The position numbers were made by a program, and so were the translations under genes. Positions 17,210-25,500 of a DNA stretch of 64,000 bases are shown here, one piece after another. The stretch is from Bacteroidota bacterium (GTDB lineage: Bacteria > Bacteroidota > Rhodothermia > Balneolales > HLUCCA01). Within the stretch, counting starts at the first letter, position 1. Each line of letters opens with the position of its first letter. The stretch lies in contig JAFIEZ010000007.1 of the NCBI GenBank assembly GCA_020832235.1, positions 1-64,000 on the forward strand, written 5' to 3'. The notes beneath the pieces were generated by a model. It did no database searches. It saw only the letters and a program-made list of their open reading frames with translations, and had not been told where the DNA came from.

Positions 17210-18165
17210 CTAGATGTTGAGTGCATCCAGTCGCTTTTTGAGGCGGCGTGCGATGGTTGCTCTTTTATAATTAGAAAAATCGGTCCCCGCATGACTTCCC
17301 AGCATATCGAAAATTTTCTCAAGGTCGTCGTCGGTGCGGATTTCAGCTACCGTCTCGGGTACACGTTCTGGTTTACGGATGTAGTCTAGTATACGTTCTG
17401 CAATTTCCTCGGGTGGTAGTACCGCATCATACATTCCAGTTTGTATAGCTGCCTGCGGCATCCCGTCGTATTTTGCAGTTGAAGGGTCTTGAATCAAGAC
17501 GGTGCCACCACACTCTTTGAGGGCGCGACTGCCGGCAGCGCCATCGGTACCGGTGCCGGAAAGTATTACCCCAATGATATTGTAATCTTTCTGCTCGCAC
17601 AGACTATAAAATAGCGTGTCTACGCTGGGTTTAGGGCCTATTGTGGTATCGGGCTTGCGCAGTACAATTTTATTTGCACTAAAAACAATTTGTTTGTCGG
17701 GAGGTGTAATGTATACCGTATTGGCTTTTAAAGAGGAGCCATGCTGTGCTTCAGCTATTCTCAGCTTTGCATCTTTACTGAGGAGCTGTACCATCATGCT
17801 TTTGTGGGTAGGACTCAGGTGCTGTGCAATAAGCATACTGGCTTACCGATATCTCCAGGCAGCGCTGAAATCAGTTGCTTGATGGCTTCAAGTCCGCCGG
17901 CGGAGGCTCCAACGGCAATTATCGTATGGGCCTCCAGTGCTGAATTGTACTGCTTGTTCGCATCCTTGTCGGATGGCGAATTTACTGCAGCTACGTCGGG
18001 TGGTGCGTTTATTGCAACTACGTCGGATGGGGTAGTTCCTGCAACTGCATCGGATGGTGCGTGTATCGCATCAACCTGAGATGGGGTATCCATCGCGAGT
18101 GCACGTGCTTCATCAGCAATATGATTTTGATTGCTGGTTGCATCACTTTTCTTTGTCTCTTCCAT
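17210..18165 (-). pseudogene. CheB methylesterase part of the same fusion, broken by a frameshift and an amber stop
   Basis: The CheB catalytic domain begins HTIIAVGASAGGLEAIKQLISALPGDIGKP and continues after a one-base frame change near 17836 as LIAQHLSPTHKSMMVQLLSKD, with VILSGTGTDGAAG further on. It then enters CheR (KRATIARRLKKRLDALNI) and meets TAG at 17210-17212. After the TAG the same frame reads NISDYLTYLDSHPSELDVMFQ straight into CheR. Both faults look like point events. The start at 18165 has AAGAAGG 5 nt upstream. A 9-residue repeat leader precedes the domain. Confidence 0.8.
17969..18103. repeat. 27-bp degenerate tandem repeat, five units, in the CheB leader
   Basis: Units start at 17969, 17996, 18023, 18050 and 18077 on the plus strand (TCGGATGG-like starts). 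On the minus strand each encodes nine residues ending in PSD or PPD (VVAINAPPD, VAAVNSPSD and so on). The period is a multiple of three, so unit gain or loss keeps the frame. The segment is a hydrophilic spacer ahead of the CheB domain. Confidence 0.7.
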
Positions 18166-18367
18166 CAATACCTTCTTCCCCAAAATACGAATTAATCAGC
18201 CTCATGAACCCGCTGAAAGACTACGCCACTAGTTAAATACGATTCTTTTGCAATTATCGGCAGGCCCTAATAATTTATAAATAAATCAGCAATTTTGTCG
18301 GTAAAGCTGGGCGTTGTGCGGCCGCAAGTAATCGCCCGTTCGTCAGCTCCCATGAGCACGCTCAGAC

Positions 18368-19093
18368 TTAAGGCTTACCAGTCGGATGGATGCCCGCCAG
18401 CTGACGGAGCGCTTTTTCATCGAGCAGCCGTACCCGTTTGCCCGGTGTTTCGATAAAACCTTCCGACCGGAAGTCTGATATCAGCCGGATGACTGTCTCT
18501 GTTGCAGTACCAACCAGTGATGCAAAATCCTCCCTCGACAGATGAACATCCAGCATTTTATCGTCATCGGGAGTAAACCCGTAGGTATCGCGCAGCAGGA
18601 TGAGTGCGTCGGCGAGACGTTCCCGTACCGTTTTTTGAGCAAGCCTTAAGATACGTTCCTCGGCCTGGCGCAGGTCACGGCTGAGCGTCTGTATGAGCTC
18701 CATGGAAAAATCCGAATTCATTCCGATGTACCTGAAAAACTCGTCAGCAGGTACAAAACACACCCTCGATTCTTCCAGCGCAACAGCTGAAGCATAATAA
18801 GGCTCCCGACTAATCAGGGCCCGATAGCCAATTGTATCACCTCCCCTGGCCAACCGCACAATCAGGTCGCGGCCTTCCTCACCGGTCTTGAACACTTTAA
18901 TTTTACCCGAACTCAGGCAAAAGAGTCCTGCCGCATGCTCCCCTTCACGGAAGATAAGCTCACCCCGGCGGTACACCTTGCTTCGCTTATTGGCACTCAT
19001 CGTACGCACCTCATCAATATTCAGGGCTCTGAATATATTTTCCATTCTGCAGCTGCAGTTTTCACATTGAAGATTTCGTTCGGATGTTCGCAT
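18368..19093 (-). CDS. Crp/Fnr-family transcription regulator
   Basis: 241 residues: an N-terminal cyclic-nucleotide-binding-type barrel (GELIFREGEHAAGLFCLSSGKIKVFKTGEEGRDLIVRLARGGDTIGYRALI), a dimer helix, and a winged HTH with the recognition helix in SREDFASLVGTATETVIRLISDFRSEG. ETVIR keeps the Glu and Arg that in FNR-type proteins contact TTGAT/ATCAA half sites. Cysteines 10, 13 and 15 (CENCSC) near the N terminus recall, but do not match, the FNR iron-sulfur spacing. Oxygen, redox or nitric-oxide sensing is therefore possible, not proven. It may regulate nearby fermentative genes, which cannot be tested here. Confidence 0.88.
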   Translation of the reverse strand: MRTSERNLQCENCSCRMENIFRALNIDEVRTMSANKRSKVYRRGELIFREGEHAAGLFCLSSGKIKVFKTGEEGRDLIVRLARGGDTIGYRALISREPYYASAVALEESRVCFVPADEFFRYIGMNSDFSMELIQTLSRDLRQAEERILRLAQKTVRERLADALILLRDTYGFTPDDDKMLDVHLSREDFASLVGTATETVIRLISDFRSEGFIETPGKRVRLLDEKALRQLAGIHPTGKP

Positions 19094-19229
19094 AGCTGAG
19101 AATATAACCGTTTCACGAGCCTAATTGTAGCATAGGATGATATTTTGTATATATAAAGTCACTTACATCATGTAAAAAATCTATTTTTTTATCAGCGATT
19201 CTACTTTTGAATCAACAGTAAATCTTACC

Positions 19230-19562
19230 ATGCTAACCGATGCCGACAGATCAAAACTGACAGACATCCTCGAAGCGCATATCGCCGAGGCCGCGACCGA
19301 CATAGCCGGTCTCGAGGAGGCCACCCGACCTGTCGCACCTGAGAACTCCATAGGACGTATCTCGCGGATGGATGCCATCCACAATAAAAGCGTCGCCGAA
19401 GTTTCTCTCCGCGAGACCAAAAACCGCCTGAAACGCCTGAATACCGCACTGTCGAAAATCGATTCCCCATCCTTCGGTAAATGCATACGCTGCGGTGAGG
19501 ACATCCCCATGGGTCGACTCGAATTCATGCCTCACACCACCCGCTGCGTTCAGTGCATGTAA
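19230..19562 (+). CDS. DksA/TraR-family zinc-finger protein
   Basis: 110 residues. An N-terminal coiled-coil hairpin (LTDILEAHIAEAATDIAGLEEATRP...SLRETKNRLKRLNTALSKID) is followed by the four-cysteine DksA finger CIRCGEDIPMGRLEFMPHTTRCVQC at residues 85-109. Family members enter the RNA polymerase secondary channel. The Asp-x-x-Asp-Ala coil tip of true DksA is not evident, so this is a DksA-like or TraR-like protein rather than a clear dksA. Its 3' end is duplicated downstream (19587-19673). It is divergent from the Crp/Fnr gene. Confidence 0.85.
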   Translation: MLTDADRSKLTDILEAHIAEAATDIAGLEEATRPVAPENSIGRISRMDAIHNKSVAEVSLRETKNRLKRLNTALSKIDSPSFGKCIRCGEDIPMGRLEFMPHTTRCVQCM

Positions 19563-19673
19563 TTCAACCAAGGCTTTGTGTCGCTTTCAGTGCATGTAAT
19601 TCAACCGAGGTCGTCTATCGATCAACCCGCTACGGATCGGTACATTTAATTCAACCGAGGCTTTGTGTCGCTT
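19550..19673. repeat. Degenerate repeats of the DksA-like gene's 3' end
   Basis: TCAGTGCATGTAATTCAACC, which contains the last codons and stop of the gene, starts at 19550 and recurs at 19587. A third, weaker copy (TACATTTAATTCAACC) starts at about 19641. The first and third are followed by nearly the same GAGGCTTTGTGTCGCTT. Copies are 37 and about 53 bp apart. Confidence 0.7.
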
Positions 19674-19884
19674 ATTCCGCTGCGTTCAGGGTATACCCAC
19701 TCCGAAAACATGTCGTGCAACCCCAGCTTGTGAGATCGTTAATTGACCCAATTCTCACAAAGAAACGCTATCAAACGTAAACGATAGCCCGCAATCCCCA
19801 CATCGGTCGAATACTGTACGTATATTACCGTGTTCTCGCGTCATGAGAACAACTGTAGATTATCACGACCATAATTAACCCGCT
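19674..19884. other. Intergenic stretch before the MFS gene
   Basis: No gene seen. It contains the inverted repeat GTTCTC (19832-19837) / GAGAAC (19845-19850), 35 bp before the transporter start, which might be an operator. With the repeats at 19563-19673 it makes up the 320-bp gap between the DksA-like and MFS genes. Confidence 0.3.
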
Positions 19885-21285
19885 TTGCGCTCTTACTTAG
19901 ACTTCCTCAAACGCAATTTCGAGCCGGTTTTCTTCGGCTTCCTGCTCACCTTCTTTTCAAGTTTCGGACAAACCTTCCTTATCTCCCTGTTTGTTCCGTT
20001 TATTCTGGCCGATCTGGCCTTCTCAAACTCCGTTTTCGGTGGATATTACGCCATGGCCACCATCGTTTCCTCACTGATCATGCTCCGGGTCGGACATGTC
20101 ATCGACGACCGTCCGGTACGTCCGTTCACCATCCAAACCACCATCCTGCTCACGGTCGCCTGTGTTTTGCTGGCACTGGCCTGGCATTCCGCGGTACTTT
20201 TCGTGGCTCTTGTAGGACTTCGACTCGGCGGACAAGGCTTGCTCAGTCACATCTCCCTGAGCACCATGTCGAGATATTTCAGCAAAGATCGCGGCAAAGC
20301 CTTGAGTATTTCCAGTCTGGGCTACTCGGTAGGCGAGATGATATTTCCGATACTCATTGCCACGGTGATTGGTGCTTTTGGCTGGAGGGCGGGCGCGATG
20401 GCAACTGCGGTGATGGCGCTGCTGCTGCTGGCGATTATGCCCCTGTTTCGGGTTGAGCGGCTCGACTATGTGCCGGGCAAGGGTCGAATTGGCAAGGCCA
20501 GTCCCATCCCGTCGCGGGTAAGCAATATGGATGCAACTGCGAGGCAGGAGGGGGTATCAGCGAAAGAAATACCAGGCACCGTGAGCGATCAGTCTGCTGA
20601 ACAATGCGCAGGTAACTCCGAAAAGCTCGCAGATAACACCGAAAAGCTCGTCACCGAGACTGGATCTACATCAAGAGAGGCTGAAAAACCCACCGGAAAA
20701 CGGGCTTTCTACTGGCAGATGCTAAAAGAAGCCCGCTTCTACATCCTTGTCACGCCATCCTTCATGCTTAGCTTCACCGTAACCGGATTCTTCTTCTACC
20801 AATACCTCATGGCCGAGGTGCAAGGTTGGCCGATATCCGTCTATACGTATTTATTTGCCGGATATGGTTTCATCCGGCTGCTATCCGGACTTTACGGCGG
20901 CGTGCTTACCGATACCTACCGTACAACAACCTTGTTTGTGCTGCACCTCATGCCCATGGCGCTTGGGATTCTGGCCCTGGCCCTGGTTCCAGGACTGCTT
21001 GCGGCCGGACTCTTTCTGTTTGGAGTAGGTATAACCACAGGAGGAGGGATGGTCGTTAAAAATGCTATCGTGGCTGAGATATACGGTGTTTCCAGAATCG
21101 GACAGGTCCGAAGCCTGTTTATGATGTTCATGGTTTTCAGCACGGCCCTGGCGCCCTTGCTTTTCGGCATCCTGCTCGACAATGGCATTACATTTGAACA
21201 AATTGCATTGGGATCGGCCGCCACTCTCGTACTGGTTACACTGCACACCTTTCGCATTTACCGGTTGGAAGCGGCAGCCTCATAA
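19885..21285 (+). CDS. Major facilitator superfamily transporter
   Basis: A 466-residue polytopic membrane protein with twelve likely helices in two halves. It carries an MFS loop-2/3-like patch (MLRVGHVIDDRPVRP, residues about 70-84) and the long central loop (about 195-270). That loop is hydrophilic and low in complexity and includes an in-frame near-duplicate NSEKLADNTEKLV. Helix patterns such as LVGLRLGGQGLLSHISLSTMSRYF suit the oxalate/formate- or monocarboxylate-like antiporters, but the substrate is not assignable. The start is a TTG; the upstream in-frame ATG at 19843 is blocked by a stop. Confidence 0.85.
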   Translation: MRSYLDFLKRNFEPVFFGFLLTFFSSFGQTFLISLFVPFILADLAFSNSVFGGYYAMATIVSSLIMLRVGHVIDDRPVRPFTIQTTILLTVACVLLALAWHSAVLFVALVGLRLGGQGLLSHISLSTMSRYFSKDRGKALSISSLGYSVGEMIFPILIATVIGAFGWRAGAMATAVMALLLLAIMPLFRVERLDYVPGKGRIGKASPIPSRVSNMDATARQEGVSAKEIPGTVSDQSAEQCAGNSEKLADNTEKLVTETGSTSREAEKPTGKRAFYWQMLKEARFYILVTPSFMLSFTVTGFFFYQYLMAEVQGWPISVYTYLFAGYGFIRLLSGLYGGVLTDTYRTTTLFVLHLMPMALGILALALVPGLLAAGLFLFGVGITTGGGMVVKNAIVAEIYGVSRIGQVRSLFMMFMVFSTALAPLLFGILLDNGITFEQIALGSAATLVLVTLHTFRIYRLEAAAS

Positions 21286-21333
21286 ACCTTTATTAAGACT
21301 GCACACCTATCAACGGTAATATTCGGTCTGCTT

Positions 21334-23502
21334 TTAGCGTATCAGTAGCATGGTGCGCGTTTCAGTGTAAGATCCTGCCTCCAGACGGTACAGGTACATA
21401 CCACTGGCCAGGTCTCCGGCATCGAAGATAACTTCATGCCTGCCGGCCGGCATACGATCGTTATGCAGGGTCGATATCCGCTCGCCGGTCACGCTATAAA
21501 CTTCCAGCGTTACCTGTTCGCTTTCGGCCAGTGAAAAAGCAATGCGGGTAGCAGGATTAAACGGATTTGGGTAGTTCTGGGCCAGCTCCGTTTCCAGAGG
21601 TTGTTCCCCTGCGATGATATCTACCGAAGAAGCCGTGGCAAATACCCATGTCTCGCTCCAGGCACCTGCTGTATCCGGTGTTTCAGCCCGGACCTTCCAA
21701 TAATACGTTGTAACCGGATCCAGTTCGAAGGGCAACGCCAATCGGGTGGTGTCAATTCCGCTGGAGTCCGCTAGTACAGAACCTGGCAGAAAGTCGGAGG
21801 TTGTAGATAGTTTCAGCTGATAGGTGACAGGGTAATCTTCATTCATTACTGGTTTGCTTCCTTTTTGTGCTTTCTTCTGCGCAGCGAAATCCACTTCATT
21901 CCATTCGAAAACGGGACGAAGATCTACCCCCCGGTCATTCAGAGACGGGCTGGTCAGTACAACTTGCTCCGGTACGGCAACGGGAGGCATGGTGTCCTCC
22001 ACTTCTTCCACACCTAGATGCCATAACCCGCGTGGATTAAACACACCCGTTCGGGCGGAGAAGTACACCGTGTCGTTCAGATATACCAGGTTTTCGAACG
22101 TTGTGAGGGAATCACTGGCCGGACCTATACGTACGGTGTTTGCGTTGGTGCCTCTGGTATAGCCCAGAGCGATTCCGGTAGAAAACCAGGCTCCATGCTC
22201 TGTATTAAGCATGTTCGAAACCACATTACGGTCTATGATATTTCCATCGAACAAGAGCTCGTCATAGGCTTTTGTTTCCGGATGTACAGACCACCATGAT
22301 TGGTCAGAGGAACTTATAAACAGTACACGCTCGCCTACTGGAATGAGTGGTAAGATTGCCGCTTCCTGACCGGTCCAGCTGTACGGAAACAAATCTTCAT
22401 CCCAGATATTTTGTACGGCCTGCTCACCGGCTGCCAGACTAAAAAGTTGCCATTGTACTGAAAAAGCGCGTCTGTCAGCATTCCATGGTCTGGACTTAAA
22501 ATACAGATGATCACCGTCGGGAGTTAACTGCAAAGCACCCGAAAGCTGTTCATTAACGGGATCGAAAATGGTTTCAACGGTGCCATCCACGTAACGATAT
22601 AAGCCTTGTCCGCTCCCCGCATTGGCGGCGAAATAAAGTTGGTTACCGGCTATGGTAAGACTATTTGGAGGGTAGATGATCTCACAGTCGGGTCCGGAGT
22701 TCCATACTTCGGTAACAGTTCCTGATTGGTCAACGCGGTTCAGCAGGCAGCGTTGCGTGTCGGGGTTAAAAGCCGATACATATAGGTTACCTTCAAATTC
22801 GGCTGTGCGACCAAAGGTAGAGTTGCTAGCCATGTTCAGACCTTCAACGAGCTGCACACTCTGGGTGTCATCATCGATTAAAAAGAGTGCCGCCCCGCCA
22901 CCGTCCGGGAGGTCAGCTACTATTGCGGCTGTCTGTCCAACGGAAGTCAGGCTAACAATTCCGCTGTAACCGGCTGTTTGACCGTCAACAACCTGAAGGG
23001 TACCCTCTGTGGTCCCGTCGGTGCGCCATACACCCCAGCTGCTGATGCCATCGGCATCAAGATCGTTAGCTACGAAATAAAAAAAGTTATCAATAAACAC
23101 GTAGCTTGGATTTCGTAAAGGGCCTCTCACACGTTCGATGATATTTTCGGGCAGCTGTATGCTTCTTGTATTATCGGAAGTACCGTCGCTCACCCAGAGC
23201 ACGTTGACAGAAAAACGGAGTGAAAAGTACATTCGATCTTCACCGACAGCCAGATGATCAAATCCATTTCGGAAGTCTTCTTCCGGTGCCACCTGCAAGG
23301 CAGAGAGATTAGCCAGACTATCTAAGGAGGGAGGAGGCATCTGAGCGCCTGCAATGCTCGTGAACGTGATTAGCCATAGTACCGCCAGGCTGATAAAAAC
23401 TAGAGAAGACTTTCTGGCGGAGCGTTGCGCGGTAGCTGAATAAACGGTTTTGAGTTGATTAACGGAGTGGGGATATGCACGAGAGTGGTTTAGTACAGAC
23501 AT
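21334..23502 (-). CDS. Secreted ELWxxDGT/fibronectin-like protein with C-terminal sorting domain
   Basis: 722 residues. A signal segment near residues 30-53 (SLVFISLAVLWLITFTSIAGAQ) follows a long cytoplasmic-like N terminus. The middle has ELWxxDGT-type repeats (VLWVSDGTSDNTRS, GVWRTDGTTEGTLQVV). A fibronectin-III-like domain follows (LTSPSLNDRGVDLRPVFEWNEV...TYYWKVRAE). The last 80 residues are a type A sorting domain (LAQNYPNPFNPATRIAFSL...SGMYLYRLEAG) that directs export by the type IX route and is removed at the surface. Role unknown; adhesion or matrix binding is typical of such architecture. Confidence 0.85.
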   Translation of the reverse strand: MSVLNHSRAYPHSVNQLKTVYSATAQRSARKSSLVFISLAVLWLITFTSIAGAQMPPPSLDSLANLSALQVAPEEDFRNGFDHLAVGEDRMYFSLRFSVNVLWVSDGTSDNTRSIQLPENIIERVRGPLRNPSYVFIDNFFYFVANDLDADGISSWGVWRTDGTTEGTLQVVDGQTAGYSGIVSLTSVGQTAAIVADLPDGGGAALFLIDDDTQSVQLVEGLNMASNSTFGRTAEFEGNLYVSAFNPDTQRCLLNRVDQSGTVTEVWNSGPDCEIIYPPNSLTIAGNQLYFAANAGSGQGLYRYVDGTVETIFDPVNEQLSGALQLTPDGDHLYFKSRPWNADRRAFSVQWQLFSLAAGEQAVQNIWDEDLFPYSWTGQEAAILPLIPVGERVLFISSSDQSWWSVHPETKAYDELLFDGNIIDRNVVSNMLNTEHGAWFSTGIALGYTRGTNANTVRIGPASDSLTTFENLVYLNDTVYFSARTGVFNPRGLWHLGVEEVEDTMPPVAVPEQVVLTSPSLNDRGVDLRPVFEWNEVDFAAQKKAQKGSKPVMNEDYPVTYQLKLSTTSDFLPGSVLADSSGIDTTRLALPFELDPVTTYYWKVRAETPDTAGAWSETWVFATASSVDIIAGEQPLETELAQNYPNPFNPATRIAFSLAESEQVTLEVYSVTGERISTLHNDRMPAGRHEVIFDAGDLASGMYLYRLEAGSYTETRTMLLIR

Positions 23503-23705
23503 CGTAATACGTTCGACAGGTATTTTTATGGATATTTATTTCCTAAAAGCCTAATAAAAACTTGGTAGGATGTAAACTGTTTTAATAGGGTTTTACAAGG
23601 TTGGTCTGACTTGTATCAATGAGAAGGACTGCTTAAACTGCAACCTGATGTTGGTATGCTGCATTACCTAGTTGAAAAAATATGGTGTAGAAACTGGAGC
23701 CTAGT

Positions 23706-24305
23706 ATGAAATATTTCCTGGTTTTACTGCTTTGCTGCATGAGTACGCAGCTCACCGTTGCTCAACAACATGAAACGCCCGAGTGGTACCAGACCCCTTC
23801 AGGTTGGCTGGAGTCGGAGGGCGTACATATTTCGGTTGCATCGGGCGACACCCCGATAATGGCGGTAGTTGCGGCCCTCGGGACGCTCTCGGAGAACATG
23901 CGTGCTATCTTTTCAGTAGAAGACGATGTCATTTCTTCTATATCAGCATTTCAGTGGCAGGATGTGTACGTCTATCAGGAATTTTCAACAACATCGGCTT
24001 TTTTTGAATCTGACATGGATGAGGCCCCTGTCCGTATTCAGATTCGCCTCATAGCCGACTTGGATGATGGTTACTTCGCCGTTGACTATGTTTTTAAGGA
24101 AGATGCTGACGGTTACCGTGCAGACGTGTCTATTACCGAGCGCAATGCGAGCTTTGCTGAGGTGTTGTCGTATCTTGAAGATCTTGGACTTGAACTAACT
24201 ACAGAACTGTATCCCGATATTGCTTACGTAAAGCTCCGTGTTTCAGAAGAGCAGCTTCCTGTCCCCCTGGAAAATATCAGCGTACGACCGATACGGCCGT
24301 ATTGA
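23706..24305 (+). CDS. Secreted protein of unknown function
   Basis: 199 residues with a clear signal peptide (MKYFLVLLLCCMSTQLTVAQQ, cleavage likely after AQ near residue 20). The mature part is acidic, with beta-strand-like stretches (VRIQIRLIADLDDGYFAVDYVFKED) and a helix near SFAEVLSYLEDLGLEL. No recognised family. The two cysteines present lie in the signal, and the lipobox rule is not met, so it is likely soluble or periplasmic. Repeats follow its stop. Confidence 0.6.
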   Translation: MKYFLVLLLCCMSTQLTVAQQHETPEWYQTPSGWLESEGVHISVASGDTPIMAVVAALGTLSENMRAIFSVEDDVISSISAFQWQDVYVYQEFSTTSAFFESDMDEAPVRIQIRLIADLDDGYFAVDYVFKEDADGYRADVSITERNASFAEVLSYLEDLGLELTTELYPDIAYVKLRVSEEQLPVPLENISVRPIRPY

Positions 24306-24412
24306 AATGATGGTGGCTTTCGGTCAGGTGGTCAGAACTAACACTTGGCCATTTAGCTCCGTGGCCATCCATGCTCGAAACCGATTGTTTGAGTCACAGC
24401 TGACAGAACACG

Positions 24413-24522
24413 CCATGTAAAAGCATCGTGCTGCCGGATACTCTATCAATAGTATCGTGCTGCTCGCATTCTCCATGTAAAAGTATCGTGCTGCTGAAAC
24501 ACTCTAAGTAAAAGCATCGCGC
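24413..24522. repeat. Short degenerate repeats after the 199-residue secreted protein
   Basis: A motif close to CCATGTAAAAGCATCGTGCTGC occurs at 24413, in part at 24446 (AGTATCGTGCTGC), again at 24472 and in weakened form at about 24505 (AAGTAAAAGCATCGCGC). Spacing is about 30 bp. It does not code for a convincing peptide. Confidence 0.6.
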
Positions 24523-24567
24523 GCATTATCCACCTGATGCTTCCTCAATCAAAGGCTGCATCGCGCA

Positions 24568-25422
24568 CTACAACCGGTACGACCCGCTCAAGTTAAAAGG
24601 CAATCGGCTGGACTCAAAGAAAGGGAGGTCCAGATCAACGGTACCGTTTCCGGTCACCTCATAATTGAACGCCTGAGAACCGGTAAGCATGCGATATACC
24701 GACATCCCCAGCTGACCCAGGTCGAGTCGGACAGGAACCGTTACAATCTGTTCACTGCGTGCATCTACCTGAATTTGCTCACGAATTACCGAGGAAATCC
24801 ATCGGCTTCCATCCACATTCAAGGTGTAGTCCACATCCGAAAGCGACATGCTGAAATTATTTGGATTGTTGAATTTCAGGCTCACCAATACTTCTGCGCC
24901 CGATAAGGACAGGCTTCCAACCGAAATATTTTCCAGCGACAGGCGTGGCAGGCGGGGGATAGGCAGATAGCCGGCAGCCGAAACCGGCACTTCGCGTCGA
25001 CCCAGCACGGGAATGTCGAACGCAAAGGTGGAGGCAACACCATAGGCGATGCTGTCTTGTGTTGCGATAGCCGAAACGGAGTTATATAACTCCCGAAAAT
25101 TCAATGAAATCGGTACGGTAACGGTGGATGCCGACCGGGCTGCAAGATCGATGCCGCGATCACTGCTTCCGCTCAGGAACTCGTTCCCCTCCACGGAAAA
25201 TCCGTAGGTATAGCCAAGCGCACGAAGGTCGAGACGGTTCGGATTATCCACTTCGAAGTCGAAATCCAGCGTTACGCCATCGAAACTCAGGGAATTGAAT
25301 TTCATGGATGTATACGTGACCTCGGGCGTTTGTACGGAGCCGGAAAGCTGTTGTACGAGCGAACATCCGCCTATAAGAATAAGGAAGGCAGCAGAAAGGA
25401 GGAGGGGAGTGTAGCGTTTCAT
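24568..25422 (-). CDS. LEA14-like lipoprotein
   Basis: With the start at 25422, 284 residues. The lipobox LIGGC has Cys20. Two tandem LEA type 2 (WHy-like) domains follow: TLDFDFEVDNPNRLDLRALGYTYGFSVEG...STVTVPISLNFRELYNS, then EVLVSLKFNNPNNFSMSLSDVDYTLNVDG...QIVTVPVRLDLGQLG. LEA14-like domains are beta-sandwiches, and here they probably face the periplasm from a membrane anchor. Role unknown; related proteins are linked to desiccation or envelope stress. Single gene. Confidence 0.85.
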   Translation of the reverse strand: MKRYTPLLLSAAFLILIGGCSLVQQLSGSVQTPEVTYTSMKFNSLSFDGVTLDFDFEVDNPNRLDLRALGYTYGFSVEGNEFLSGSSDRGIDLAARSASTVTVPISLNFRELYNSVSAIATQDSIAYGVASTFAFDIPVLGRREVPVSAAGYLPIPRLPRLSLENISVGSLSLSGAEVLVSLKFNNPNNFSMSLSDVDYTLNVDGSRWISSVIREQIQVDARSEQIVTVPVRLDLGQLGMSVYRMLTGSQAFNYEVTGNGTVDLDLPFFESSRLPFNLSGSYRL

Positions 25423-25500
25423 CGGGAAGTGGACTTTGTTTTGGTTTTTAGGCACAACTTTACAGATTATTGGATTAAACTAAATTACGGCAATATTTTT

